Below are positions 50,737 through 59,821 of a stretch of DNA of 64,000 nucleotides, piece by piece. The position numbers were made by a program, and so were the translations under genes. Every line of letters starts with the position of its first letter. The first letter of the stretch is position 1. Origin of the DNA: Pseudonocardia sp. HH130629-09 (GTDB lineage: Bacteria > Actinomycetota > Actinomycetes > Mycobacteriales > Pseudonocardiaceae). Under the pieces are notes generated by a model. The model was not told the origin of the DNA. It ran no database searches and was given only the letters and a program-made list of their open reading frames with translations. Where the stretch lies: positions 620,001-684,000 of the forward strand of contig NZ_CP011868.1 in NCBI RefSeq assembly GCF_001294645.1, read 5' to 3'.

Positions 50737-52463
50737 TCGCGCCGCCACCCCCGGCCGAGCTGGGCGACCTGGCGATCTCGCCGGACGCCCCGTTCACCGC
50801 CGAGCAGCGCATCTGGCTGTCCGGCTACCTCGCGGGCGCCCGCAGCGCCGCCGCACCCGTCCGGAAGGAGACCGGGATGACCCCGGTGCACGTGCTGTAC
50901 GGCACCGAGACCGGCAACGCCGAGTACGTCGCCGACCTGCTCACCGAACGCCTCACCGAGGCCGGGGTGCCGTGGGAGCTCCACGAGCTCGACGCGGTCG
51001 ACGGCGACGCGCTCGCCGCGATGAGCAGGGTGGTCGTCGTCTGCTCCACCTACGGCGACGGCGAGATGCCCGACAACGCCGACCTCTTCCGGAAGATGAT
51101 CACCGCCGACGACGCGCCACGCCTGGACGCGATGTCGTTCGCGGTGTGCGCGCTGGGCGACGAGTCCTACGAGGACTTCTGCGCGGCCGGGCGGCTGCTC
51201 GACACCCGCCTCGCCGAGCTGGGGGCCACCCGCCTCCTGGAACGCCGCGACTGCGACGTGATGTGGGAGGACGCCTCCGCGCAGTGGTTCCCCGAGATCG
51301 TCGCCGTGCTGAGCGCCGCGCCCGCCGCGGAGGAGCCCGCACCCGCGCCCGCACCCGCGCTGGAGCCGGCGCGCCGCCGCGAACGCCCCGCCCCGGTGCC
51401 CGCCGTGCTCGCCCACCGGGTGCGGCTGTCCGGGCCCGCCTCGGACAAGGAGATCCACCACCACGAGTTCGACCTCACCGGCACCGGCCTGACCTACGCC
51501 GCGGGAGACTCGCTCAACGTCGTGCCCGCCAACGACCCCGCGCTCGTCGAGGCGTTCCTCGACCACCTCGGTCACGACGGCGACACCCCGGTCGGTGACC
51601 GTCCGCTGCGCGAGCTCCTGACCTGCGCGCACGAGATCGTCACGCCGTCGCGGGACCTGCTCGAGGTGCTCGCCGAGCGGGCCGCCGACGCCGGGCTGCG
51701 CGCAGGCCTGCGCGAGGACCGCGCGGCCGCCTTGTGGGACCGCGACCTGCTCGGACTGCTGCACGCCGCACGGGTGCGGCTCGACCCGGAGGAGTTCGTC
51801 GGGCTGCTGCGCCCGCTGCAGCACCGGGCGTACTCGATCTCGTCGAGCCCGCTGCTGTTCCCGGACCGGGTGCACCTGACCGTCGCCTCGGTCCGCTACC
51901 GGTGCGACGACCGCGCGGTCGGCGGGGTCTGCTCCACCCACCTCGCGGACCGGCTCGCCGTCGGGGACACCGCTGTCGTCTCCCTGCAGCCCAACACCGG
52001 GTTCCGGCCACCCGCCGACGACGTCGACATGATCATGATCGGGCCGGGCACGGGTGTCGCCCCGTTCCGCGCGTTCCTGCAGGAACGGGCCGCTCGCGGG
52101 GCGCGGGGCCGGAACTGGCTGCTGTTCGGCGACCGCCGCTCCGACCACGACTTCCTCTACCGGTCCGAGCTGCTCGGCTGGGCCTCCGACGGCCTGCTCA
52201 CCCACCTCGACCTCGCCTTCTCCCGCGACCAGCCGGAGAAGGTGTACGTCCAGGACCGGATGCGCGAACACGGCGCCCGGCTGTACGCGTGGCTGGCCGA
52301 GGGCGCCCACCTCTACGTGTGCGGCGACGCGAGCCGGATGGCCCGCGACGTCGACGCCGCGCTGCACGAGATCCTCGCCGCCCACACCGGGGGCGAGGAC
52401 GGTGCGGCCGAGTTCGTCGCCGACCTCAAGCGCGGGAAGCGGTACCTGCGTGACGTCTACTGA
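50733..52463 (+). CDS. CysJ/cytochrome-P450-reductase-like diflavin reductase
   Basis: A 576-residue diflavin protein. The N-terminal PFTAEQRIWLSGYLAG resembles CysJ. The flavodoxin domain has LYGTETGNAEYVAD and CSTYGDGEMPDNADLF (FMN). The FAD domain has HRAYSISSSPLL and GVCSTHLAD, and the NADPH domain MIGPGTGVAPFRAFLQER, LFGDRR and YVCGDASRMARDV. Electrons would pass NADPH to FAD to FMN to an acceptor. GTG 50733 overlaps the gltB-like TGA, so production is coupled. No CysI hemoprotein is adjacent. Candidate acceptors are the GltB-like iron-sulfur protein and the HmuS-like heme protein. Confidence 0.92.
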   Translation: MIAPPPPAELGDLAISPDAPFTAEQRIWLSGYLAGARSAAAPVRKETGMTPVHVLYGTETGNAEYVADLLTERLTEAGVPWELHELDAVDGDALAAMSRVVVVCSTYGDGEMPDNADLFRKMITADDAPRLDAMSFAVCALGDESYEDFCAAGRLLDTRLAELGATRLLERRDCDVMWEDASAQWFPEIVAVLSAAPAAEEPAPAPAPALEPARRRERPAPVPAVLAHRVRLSGPASDKEIHHHEFDLTGTGLTYAAGDSLNVVPANDPALVEAFLDHLGHDGDTPVGDRPLRELLTCAHEIVTPSRDLLEVLAERAADAGLRAGLREDRAAALWDRDLLGLLHAARVRLDPEEFVGLLRPLQHRAYSISSSPLLFPDRVHLTVASVRYRCDDRAVGGVCSTHLADRLAVGDTAVVSLQPNTGFRPPADDVDMIMIGPGTGVAPFRAFLQERAARGARGRNWLLFGDRRSDHDFLYRSELLGWASDGLLTHLDLAFSRDQPEKVYVQDRMREHGARLYAWLAEGAHLYVCGDASRMARDVDAALHEILAAHTGGEDGAAEFVADLKRGKRYLRDVY

Positions 52464-52478
52464 ACCGGAGCGCGCCTC

Positions 52479-53354
52479 GTGACCCTGCCCCGCACCGACC
52501 TCGACGTCCTGCTCTCCCACCTCGTCGGCGACCGGCTCGACCTCGACGCCGGCACGCTGGCGCGGCACCTCCCGCTGCTCGACGAGGTCGTCGCGACCAC
52601 CGCGAACGGCAGCGCCCTGATCAGCGAGCTCGGCACCTACGCCGAGCCGACCTTCACCGGCGAGGCGTTCGGGGTCCGGGCCGACGCGGTGACCCTGCGC
52701 CTGTCCCGGCCCGCGGTCGCCGCGGTCGTCGCGACCCGGGCCGACGACGAGCGTCGCGAGCCCGCCGCGCTGTGGCTGTTCGACGGCGACGGCGCGGCCG
52801 TGCACCGCACGCACCTGCTGTCGCCCGACGCCCCGCTGGTCACCGAGGTGATGCGGCTGGCCCCGCGCGTCGACGACCCGCCCGTCGCGCCGACGGCGGT
52901 CCCCGACGAGCTCGACCACCTCGGCCTGCTCGACGCGCTCACCGACGGCGGCGGCCGGGTCCCCGACGGGCTCGTCCCGGCCGCCCCGCCGTGCGACGTC
53001 GCCCGGGCCGTCGACCTGCTGTGCCTGCTCTGCGAGCACGGGGTTCCTGCCGGGCTGGCCGTGCCGAACGGCGGCTGTCTGCAGGTCGGCACGGGATCGG
53101 TCGACCACGTCGAGACCGGCGACGTCGTCGGCGTGGTGTCGGGTGCGGTGCAGTTCGCGTTCGCCCCCGGCGGGATCGAGGCGGTGCGCCCGGTCCGCAC
53201 GCACGGCCCACACGGTCCGATGACGACGGTGCTCCTGACCGGGCCGGACGGCCGCTGCCCCGCCCTGATCGGCCAGTTCGGACTGCCGTCCACCGACGTC
53301 GTGACGGCCTGGGAGCGCATGGTCCGGGACGTGCTGCTGCACCCGATCAGGTGA
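52479..53354 (+). CDS. HmuS/ChuS-like heme-utilisation protein
   Basis: A 291-residue protein with the two-repeat plan of hemin-degrading HmuS/ChuS. In the N-terminal half, VVATTANGSALISELGTYAEPTFTG-like order is followed by ALWLFDGDGAAVHRTHLL, matching the family's FFDxxGDAVHKxYL. In the C-terminal half, AVPNGGCLQVGTGSVDHVETG matches the GNRGCIQIHTGPV segment. It is slightly shorter than usual (about 340). HmuS proteins bind and degrade heme with external electrons. GTG 52479 lies 15 bases after the diflavin reductase stop. The assignment is by motif order and awaits a profile search. Confidence 0.72.
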   Translation: MTLPRTDLDVLLSHLVGDRLDLDAGTLARHLPLLDEVVATTANGSALISELGTYAEPTFTGEAFGVRADAVTLRLSRPAVAAVVATRADDERREPAALWLFDGDGAAVHRTHLLSPDAPLVTEVMRLAPRVDDPPVAPTAVPDELDHLGLLDALTDGGGRVPDGLVPAAPPCDVARAVDLLCLLCEHGVPAGLAVPNGGCLQVGTGSVDHVETGDVVGVVSGAVQFAFAPGGIEAVRPVRTHGPHGPMTTVLLTGPDGRCPALIGQFGLPSTDVVTAWERMVRDVLLHPIR

Positions 53355-53427
53355 GTGGTGAACGCGGCCGACGCGGTGGTCGTAGAGACAGGCAATCAAG
53401 GATGAACCCGTCAGAAAGGACACCGGG

Positions 53428-54129
53428 ATGCGCCGCACCCTGCCCCGTCTCGCCGCCGTCACCGCCGCCACCGCACTCGGCTTCGCCGCGACCGCGGGGA
53501 TCGCGTTCGCCCAGGAGACCGAGGCCGGGGAGCCGTCGACGTTCACGAGCATGTACACCGTGAGCGCCACCCCGGACACCATCGTCAACAACGACGGGCA
53601 GGCCGTCCCCGGTCAGCCCGGTGCGACCGGCGAGTTCAACTTCCGGATCAACTCCGACGACGAGATCATCTGCTACGACATCACCCTGCGGGGCGTCACC
53701 GGCGAGTACCAGAGCCCGGCCAAGACCGCGACGCACATCCACGAGGCGGCGCTCGGCAAGCCCGGCCCGCCGCGTCTGGCGTTCCCGAACCCCGAGGGCG
53801 ACGGCGACGTCCGCACCTCGTCGGGCTGCCTGCAGGGCCCGTTCACCACCGGGCTCGAGGGCCCGAACGGCCAGGACACCGCCACCGGCTTCTCGCTGAA
53901 GCAGATCGAGGCGAACCCGGCCGGCTTCACCGGTGACACCCACACCGCCGACTTCGCGGCCGGCACGGTGCGCGGCCAGCTCGCCGCCGTTCCGATGGGC
54001 GGCGTCGAGACCGGCGCCGGTGGGTCCTCCTCCGACTCGACCGCGCTCTACGCGGTCGGTGCCGCCGGGCTGGCCGCCGCGGCCGGTGCGGGCGTGCTGA
54101 TGGCCCGCCGGGGCCGTGCGCAGGGCTGA
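53428..54129 (+). CDS. Secreted CHRD-domain protein with sortase-like tail
   Basis: A 233-residue protein. A signal peptide ends near AFAQE. A CHRD domain covers about residues 35-190 (GEFNFRINSDDEIICYDITL, ATHIHEAALGKPG, FAAGTVRGQLAA). A spacer with GVETGAGG, a hydrophobic helix (ALYAVGAAGLAAAAGAGVLM) and an Arg-rich end follow, the layout of a sortase substrate in which GVETG stands where LPxTG is expected. The next gene is a class F sortase that overlaps it by 14 bases, so it is the likely substrate. Ligand unknown. Confidence 0.88.
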   Translation: MRRTLPRLAAVTAATALGFAATAGIAFAQETEAGEPSTFTSMYTVSATPDTIVNNDGQAVPGQPGATGEFNFRINSDDEIICYDITLRGVTGEYQSPAKTATHIHEAALGKPGPPRLAFPNPEGDGDVRTSSGCLQGPFTTGLEGPNGQDTATGFSLKQIEANPAGFTGDTHTADFAAGTVRGQLAAVPMGGVETGAGGSSSDSTALYAVGAAGLAAAAGAGVLMARRGRAQG

Positions 54130-54724
54130 CCACACGCGTGACCGGCGCCCGGGAGCCCTGCTGCTCCCGGGCGCCGTCGCGCTGGTGTTCCTGCTCGTGG
54201 AGTGTGCGGCACCGCCCGCCCCCGCTCCTGCCGTTCCCGTGTCTGCCGCGCCGCCCGCCAGCCCGCTGTCCGGCGCCGTCCCGGCAGCCGCCGGTGTGCC
54301 CGTCTCGCTGCACATCCCGGCGATCGGGGTGGACGAGTCGCAGCTGCTCCGGCTCGGCATCGCCGACGACGGCACCGCCGAGGTGCCGCAGGACTACGAC
54401 CGCGTCGGCTGGTTCGACCGCGGCACCGCGCCCGCCCCGACCGTCCTGCTCGGGCACGTCGACTCACGTGACGGGCCCGCGGTGTTCATCGACCTGGCTG
54501 ACCTCGCCCCGGGCGACGTGATCGAGGTCGGCCGCGACGACGGCTCCGTCGACCGGTACGCCGTCGAGCGGACCGAGCAGATGCCCAAGGACGCGTTCCC
54601 GACCTTCGCCGTGTTCGGCGGTACGTCACCGGACCAGCTGCGCCTGGTCACCTGTGCGGGTGACTTCGACCGGGGGGCACTCAGCTACCTCGACAACATG
54701 GTCGTGCACGCCCGCGCGCTGTGA
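54116..54724 (+). CDS. Class F sortase
   Basis: A 202-residue sortase. An N-terminal signal anchor (LLLPGAVALVFLLVECAA) precedes a Pro/Ala-rich linker. The catalytic domain starts at SLHIPAIGVDESQLLRLG, with catalytic His in LLGHVDSRDG, Cys in LRLVTCAGDFD, and a following Arg equivalent. Transpeptidase that joins a sorting-signal protein to the cell envelope. GTG 54116 overlaps the CHRD gene, which fixes the start and links the pair functionally. Confidence 0.9.
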   Translation: MRRADHTRDRRPGALLLPGAVALVFLLVECAAPPAPAPAVPVSAAPPASPLSGAVPAAAGVPVSLHIPAIGVDESQLLRLGIADDGTAEVPQDYDRVGWFDRGTAPAPTVLLGHVDSRDGPAVFIDLADLAPGDVIEVGRDDGSVDRYAVERTEQMPKDAFPTFAVFGGTSPDQLRLVTCAGDFDRGALSYLDNMVVHARAL

Positions 54725-54791
54725 CCGTTGCCCGACGCGCCGAGACGTCCGGTTCCACTCCGGACACCTGGTCCGGGACCACACTGATCGG

Positions 54792-55958
54792 GTGACGGTG
54801 CCGCGACAGCGCGACCCGCGCCCGACGGGCGCCGCAGCCGGACGCCCCCGGGCGTCGCGGCTCGCCCGGCTGCGCCGCGTCCCGCCGCTGCACCTGCTGC
54901 TCGGGGCGACGGGCGTGCTGCTCGCGGTCGGCGTCGTGATGGTGCTGTCGGCGTCGGCGGGCGGGCGGACCGTCGCGGACGGGATGGTGCTCACGGTCTT
55001 CGTCCGTCACCTGATCTTCCTGCTGCTCGGGGCCGGCGCGTTCGCGCTCGGGATGTGGGTGTCACCGGCCGGGCTGCGACGGTGGACGCCGTGGCTGCTG
55101 TTCGCCTGCCTCGCCGCGCTGGTGCTCGTGCTGGTCCCGGGCATCGGTGAGGTCCGCGGCGGTGCCCGCCGGTGGATCTCGGTGGCCGGGTTCACCGTGC
55201 AGCCGGGTGAGGCGGCGAAGGTCGTGCTCCTGCTGTGGGGCGCGCACGTGCTGGCCCTGCGCGGCCGTGCCGTGCGCCGGGGCCGCTACGCCGTCCTCCC
55301 ACTGGTCCCGGTCGCGCTGCTGGCCGCGGCGCTGCTCATGCTGCAACCCGCGCTCAGTACGACGGTGGCGCTCGGTGTCATCGTGCTGTCGCTGCTGTTC
55401 TTCGCCGGGGCGCCGCTGCTGCTGCTCGGCGGCATGTCCGTCGGGGCGCTGCTCGGCGTCGCCGTCCTGGGGCTCACCGCCGACTACCGCCGCGACCGGA
55501 TCAGCACGTTCCTCGGCGCGGGCGACGAGCTCGGCGCCGGCTACCAGTCCCGTCAGGCGCTGCTGTCCCTCGCCGACGGCGGCCTGTTCGGCACCGGCCT
55601 CGGACAGGGCCGCGCGAAGTGGGACTACCTGCCCAACGCCGCGAACGACTTCATCTTCGCCGTCATCGGCGAGGAGCTCGGCCTGGTCGGCGGGCTCGCC
55701 GTGCTGGCGCTGTACCTGCTGCTCGCCTGGGTCGGGCTGCGCGTCGCCGTCCGCACCCGGGATCCGTTCCTGCGGCTGGTGACGGCGGCGACCGTGACCT
55801 GGGTGGTCGTGCAGGCCGTGATGAACGTCGGCTACGTCGTCGGTCTGCTCCCGGTGACCGGCCAGCAGCTGCCGTTGGTGTCCGCGGGCGGGACGGCGCT
55901 GGTCAGCACCCTGTTCCTGCTCGGGCTGGTCGCCAACGCCGCCCGCCGGGTCAGGTAG
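54792..55958 (+). CDS. FtsW/RodA/SpoVE family lipid II polymerase
   Basis: A 388-residue SEDS protein with about ten membrane helices. It has GIGEVRGGARRWISVAGFTVQPGEAAK (conserved block quoted in part), QPALSTTVALGVI, ALLSLADGGLFGTGLGQG, and NDFIFAVIGEELGLVGG, followed by PLVSAGGTALV. SEDS proteins polymerise lipid II into peptidoglycan with a class B PBP. No PBP gene is adjacent, so it may be an accessory copy. GTG 54792 is chosen because sequence upstream overlaps the sortase end. It converges on the anti-sigma gene with an 8-base overlap. Confidence 0.9.
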   Translation: MTVPRQRDPRPTGAAAGRPRASRLARLRRVPPLHLLLGATGVLLAVGVVMVLSASAGGRTVADGMVLTVFVRHLIFLLLGAGAFALGMWVSPAGLRRWTPWLLFACLAALVLVLVPGIGEVRGGARRWISVAGFTVQPGEAAKVVLLLWGAHVLALRGRAVRRGRYAVLPLVPVALLAAALLMLQPALSTTVALGVIVLSLLFFAGAPLLLLGGMSVGALLGVAVLGLTADYRRDRISTFLGAGDELGAGYQSRQALLSLADGGLFGTGLGQGRAKWDYLPNAANDFIFAVIGEELGLVGGLAVLALYLLLAWVGLRVAVRTRDPFLRLVTAATVTWVVVQAVMNVGYVVGLLPVTGQQLPLVSAGGTALVSTLFLLGLVANAARRVR

Positions 55959-56619
55959 CCAGGCTGCCGCGCAGCACCGTGGCCCCGGCGCCGTCGACGA
56001 CCCGGAACTGCTCCGCGTCGGCCCGCAGCACCGAGGAGTTGAGGTTGCAGACCATCGGCGACGCGCCGGTCCCGATGAACTCGCCCGCGCTCACCTCGCG
56101 CCCGTCCTCGGCCTCGACGACGACGCGGTAGGTCGCACCGGAGCGGAACCCGTCGCCGTCGAGCACGATCTCGACGCCCCAGGTGTGCGGGATCGCGACC
56201 GCCGTGGCCCGCACCGCGGGGTCCATCGCCTGGACCGCGACCGGCTCGCGCGGAATGCCGTCGTGGTCGCCGACCAGGTAGCCGGCGACGCCGCCGACGA
56301 TCAGCGCGGCCGCGGCCGCCGCGGCGGCCGGTGCCCACCGGCTCCGTGACCGGCCCGCGATGGACGCCGGGCGCTCGGCCCGCGCCGCCGCGACGATCCG
56401 GTCACCCAGGTCCGCCGGGGGAGCGGGGGTGTGGTCGAGCCGGTCCGGATCGACCCGGCCCAGCGCGGGCAGCACACTCGCGACCTCGGCCAGCTCGTCG
56501 CGGCACGCCGGGCAGCCCTGCAGGTGGGCCGCGAGGGTCGCCAGCTCGTCGCCCTCCAGCCGGCCCATCGCGTGGTCGCCCAGAGACTCCCGCATCGCCC
56601 GGTGCTCGTCCGGAGTCAC
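55951..56619 (-). CDS. Zinc-finger anti-sigma factor
   Basis: A 222-residue membrane anti-sigma factor. A cytoplasmic ZAS-type zinc finger has HLQGCPACRDELAEV (HxxxCxxC), one membrane helix lies at WAPAAAAAAAALIVGGVAGYL, and an extracytoplasmic beta-rich domain resembles RskA (WGVEIVLDGDGFRSG). It holds the cognate sigma factor inactive until regulated proteolysis. GTG 56619 overlaps the sigma factor TGA. Its outer domain probably senses an envelope signal. Confidence 0.9.
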   Translation of the reverse strand: MTPDEHRAMRESLGDHAMGRLEGDELATLAAHLQGCPACRDELAEVASVLPALGRVDPDRLDHTPAPPADLGDRIVAAARAERPASIAGRSRSRWAPAAAAAAAALIVGGVAGYLVGDHDGIPREPVAVQAMDPAVRATAVAIPHTWGVEIVLDGDGFRSGATYRVVVEAEDGREVSAGEFIGTGASPMVCNLNSSVLRADAEQFRVVDGAGATVLRGSLAT

Positions 56620-57185
56620 GGTTCCACCCCCATCTCGTCCATCGCCAGTCGCAACGCCTTCAGCCCGTAGAAGACCCGGCTCCGGATCGTCCCCAGGGGC
56701 ACCCCCGCCTCCGCCGCGATCTCGGCGTGCGGACGGCCCCGCAGGTACGCCTCGACGATCGCCTGCCGGTGCTCCGGACGGAGCCGCCGCAACGCCTCCT
56801 CGACCAGCCAGCCGTCGACGAGCGCGTCGTCGGCGGGGCCGACGGAGTCGTTCCCGGGGTCGGGCTCGTCGGTGAGCCTGCGGCGCCAGGGCCGCGCAGC
56901 GACCCTACGGATCTCGTCGATCACCACGTTGCGGGCGATGGCGAACAACCACACCCGCAGGCTGGAGATCGACGGGTCGTAGGAGTCGGCACGACGCCAG
57001 GCGCGCAGGAAGACCTCCTGCACGGACTCCTGGGCCGCGCCCTCGTCGCCGAGCTGACGCAGGGCGTAGCGGTAGAGCTCGGCTCCGTGCGCCGTGTACG
57101 CGGCCCGGAGCCCCTGCTCGGTGTCGAGCCCGGGTTCTGCGACCCGCGCGTCGACGGAGCGCAGCCTGCGGTGGGGCGCCTTCAT
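56616..57185 (-). CDS. ECF sigma factor
   Basis: A 189-residue extracytoplasmic-function sigma factor. Region 2 has ELYRYALRQLGDEGAAQESVQEVFLRAW and SLRVWLFAIARNVVIDEIRR; region 4 has PEHRQAIVEAYLRGRPHAEIAAEAGVPLGTIRSRVFYG (only motif parts matter). It resembles SigK/SigL-type factors paired with RskA-like anti-sigmas. ATG 57185 with AGGAGG about 13 bases upstream. Targets are not known; the adjacent genes are obvious candidates. Confidence 0.92.
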   Translation of the reverse strand: MKAPHRRLRSVDARVAEPGLDTEQGLRAAYTAHGAELYRYALRQLGDEGAAQESVQEVFLRAWRRADSYDPSISSLRVWLFAIARNVVIDEIRRVAARPWRRRLTDEPDPGNDSVGPADDALVDGWLVEEALRRLRPEHRQAIVEAYLRGRPHAEIAAEAGVPLGTIRSRVFYGLKALRLAMDEMGVEP

Positions 57186-57305
57186 CGGTGTCTGCGAACC
57201 TCCTGAACGTCCCTGTGACCGGTGTGTACGTACCCGGGGGCGGGGATGTTCACGGGGCCGGTGTGGGATACGCTGTGGAGGTCCTGCTCGGTGAGATCGG
57301 GGCAT

Positions 57306-57379
57306 GCGGGCGTAGCTCAATGGTAGAGCCCCAGTCTTCCAAACTGGCTACGCGGGTTCGATTCCCGTCGCCCGCTCCA
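57306..57379 (+). tRNA. tRNA-Gly (anticodon TCC)
   Basis: GCGGGCG acceptor stem pairs with CGCCCGC before T-CCA; D-arm TAGCTCAATGGTAGAGC; anticodon loop CTTCCAA gives TCC; T-arm CGGGTTCGATTCCCG. CCA is encoded. An integrase gene starts 92 bases downstream, so the 3' end is probably an attachment site. Confidence 0.96.
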
Positions 57380-57470
57380 CCATCTGACCAGCGGAAACGC
57401 TGATCAGCTGTGATCTTGAGACAGACTTTGTGCATCAAACGTGGTGCGAGTCGGTCCTAGCGTTGACTGC

Positions 57471-59408
57471 ATGGCAGGTCGACAGCCCGCGAGCACGGCT
57501 CGCGCCCGGGGCAGCATCACCACGCTTCCGAGCGGCACCATCCGCGTCCGGGTCTACGCCGGGATCGACCCGGTGTCCGGACGCCGGCACTACCTCACCG
57601 AGCTGGTCCAGCCGGGGAAGAAGGCGCAGCGCGAGGCCGAGGCCGTGCGGGCCCGGCTGCTCGCCCAGGTCGAGGAGCGCCGCAACCCGCGGACCAACGC
57701 CACGGTCGACGAGTTGGTGCGGCGCCACCTCGACCAGTTCGCCGGGGCGCCGAACACCCTGCAGATGTACCGCGGGCACGTGAAGAACCACATCTCTCCG
57801 CTGCTCGGGCGGATCAGCATCGGCCGCCTGGACCCCGAGATCCTGGACTCCTTCTACGCCGAGCTGCGCCGCTGCCGGATCCACTGCTCCGGGTCCGGGC
57901 TCGTCGACCACCGGACCCGCCGGGACCACGAGTGCGACGACCGGTGCCGCCCGCACCGCTGCAAGCCGCTCTCGGCGACGACGATCCGGCACATCCACTT
58001 CATCCTCTCCGGTGCCTACAAGCGCGCCGTGCGCTGGCGCTGGGTCGCGGTGAACCCGCTCGCCCAGGCCGAGCCGCCGCCGGCACCGAAGTCGAACCCC
58101 CGGCCGCCGAGCGCCGAGCAGGCCGCGCAGCTCCTCAATAAGGCGTGGGACGACCCGGACTGGGGCGCCCTGATCTGGACGGCGATGACGACCGGCGCCC
58201 GCCGGGGCGAGTTGTGCGCCGTCCGCTGGACGTGGCTCAACTTCGAGGAGGGCCGCGAGACCCTCTGGTTGCAGAGCGGGATTCGCAAGAGTGACGACGG
58301 CTGGGTCGAGGGTGACCTCAAGACCCACCAGCAGCGCCGGATCGCGCTCGACGCCGAGACGGTCGCGGTGCTCACGGATCTGAGCGGCCGAGCCATGAAG
58401 CGCGCGGAGATGCTCGGGATCGAGCTGGCGCCGGACGCGTTCGTGTTCAGCACCGCGGCCGACGGCGCGACGTTCCCGACGCCGGACAGCGTGACTCAGG
58501 GCTACGACCGGATGGCGAAGAAGCTCGGGATCGTGACGACGTTTCACAAGCTGCGGCACTACTCGGCGACGGAGCTGATCGTGGGTGGGGTCGACCCGCG
58601 GACGGTCGCGGGGCGGCTCGGGCACGGAGACGGCGGGACCACGACGTTGAAGACTTACACGGCGTGGGTGTCGGAGGCGGACCAGCGGGCGGCGACCGGG
58701 CTCGGAGCGCGGATGCCGGAGAGGCCGAGTCGGGCCGAGGATGAGCGGCGGGCCGTCCGGGTGTCGGAGCACCCGTACGAGCATCTGGCGGACGCGATCG
58801 TCGCGAAGTCGGCTCGGGGTGAAATCGCTGTCGGAGATGCGCTTCCGCCCGCGGAGCAGATCGCGTCCGAGGCAGGGGTGTCGTTGTCGACGGCGCGTCG
58901 CGCCGTTCGCCTGTTGAAGGACCGAGGTGCGGTCGCGACCGTCCGCGGACGTCCGATTCTGACCGCAAGTGCGCCGACTGCAGCAAACTCGGCTGTGCAG
59001 GAGGCGCCTGCTCCGCACCCGCTGGCCCGGCCAGCCGAGGAGGCGGCGAACGTGAAGTGGCTCGCGGCGCTGCGCGGGCCGGCCGGGCTGCATACTCACG
59101 CACGGATCATCAGCGGCGCGCTCGACGACCCGGACGGATTCCGCCGGCATCTCCTCGGAATCGCGCGAATCGAGGACCCCGATGGAACGGACGAAGGCGA
59201 AGCGTGGATCGGACGCTACGAACTCGATCTTCGTCGGCCCTACATCACCACGTTCACCGTGCTGGCTCCCGGGGACGTCATCCTCACCGGCACTCCGGGC
59301 GGCGTCGGCCTGTTCCGGGACCCGCCGGTCTTCCTGACCGACGGGGACCTCGTCGAGGTCGAGATCACCGGGATCGGCCGGCTCGTGAACCCGGTGGTGG
59401 CGGGCTGA
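57471..59408 (+). CDS. Integrase-GntR protein fused to a fumarylacetoacetate-hydrolase C-terminus
   Basis: A 645-residue chimera. Residues 1-430 are a tyrosine integrase: [17 protein letters not shown], a Cys/His-rich insert (CRIHCSGSG ... [10 protein letters not shown]), Arg in [29 protein letters not shown], and [14 protein letters not shown] with the Tyr. Residues about 445-510 are a GntR helix-turn-helix ([35 protein letters not shown]). The last 55 residues are the C-terminus of a fumarylacetoacetate hydrolase-family protein ([29 protein letters not shown]). The joint is near 59245. It follows tRNA-Gly directly. Confidence 0.85.
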   Translation: MAGRQPASTARARGSITTLPSGTIRVRVYAGIDPVSGRRHYLTELVQPGKKAQREAEAVRARLLAQVEERRNPRTNATVDELVRRHLDQFAGAPNTLQMYRGHVKNHISPLLGRISIGRLDPEILDSFYAELRRCRIHCSGSGLVDHRTRRDHECDDRCRPHRCKPLSATTIRHIHFILSGAYKRAVRWRWVAVNPLAQAEPPPAPKSNPRPPSAEQAAQLLNKAWDDPDWGALIWTAMTTGARRGELCAVRWTWLNFEEGRETLWLQSGIRKSDDGWVEGDLKTHQQRRIALDAETVAVLTDLSGRAMKRAEMLGIELAPDAFVFSTAADGATFPTPDSVTQGYDRMAKKLGIVTTFHKLRHYSATELIVGGVDPRTVAGRLGHGDGGTTTLKTYTAWVSEADQRAATGLGARMPERPSRAEDERRAVRVSEHPYEHLADAIVAKSARGEIAVGDALPPAEQIASEAGVSLSTARRAVRLLKDRGAVATVRGRPILTASAPTAANSAVQEAPAPHPLARPAEEAANVKWLAALRGPAGLHTHARIISGALDDPDGFRRHLLGIARIEDPDGTDEGEAWIGRYELDLRRPYITTFTVLAPGDVILTGTPGGVGLFRDPPVFLTDGDLVEVEITGIGRLVNPVVAG

Positions 59409-59821
59409 GTTCGGGACGGCCACGGCAGGTGCGCTGACCGGCATCGCGGTCGGGGTGGAACCCGACTGCGAATCGGTGGTTCGCACCATTCACAAGAACG
59501 GGCCGGATCTGCGCACAGATTTGCATCCATCGCAGTCTGGAGTTGCTCTCGGTCCGTGCGCGAGTATCGGAAACGTCGCCAGGCGCGGCCGGTCGGGACT
59601 CCGGCCCGACCCGCTCGGGCCAGCGGATCAGGGTGGTCTCGCGTGCTCGTCACCGTTGTGACGGCGATGTGCATCGAACACGGGGAACCGCAGTCTCCCC
59701 ACCGGTGCCAGTGCGACGAATGGTCGAGGCAGGGATGCATAGGGATGCGTGGCCGGAGAACCGGCCGCGGATTCCGTCGCCGTGCCTCGACGTCGTGCCT
59801 GTTCATGATGGAGGAGAACGT
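59409..59821. other. Intergenic region upstream of the methylcitrate operon
   Basis: About 410 bases with no convincing gene. A short dyad TGCGAA-n7-TTCGCA lies at 59467-59485, followed by GATTTGCATCC near 59519. These may belong to the promoter of prpD, which has a strong ribosome site GGAGGAG just before 59822. An open frame reaching back to 59543 in the prpD frame lacks family similarity. Confidence 0.5.
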
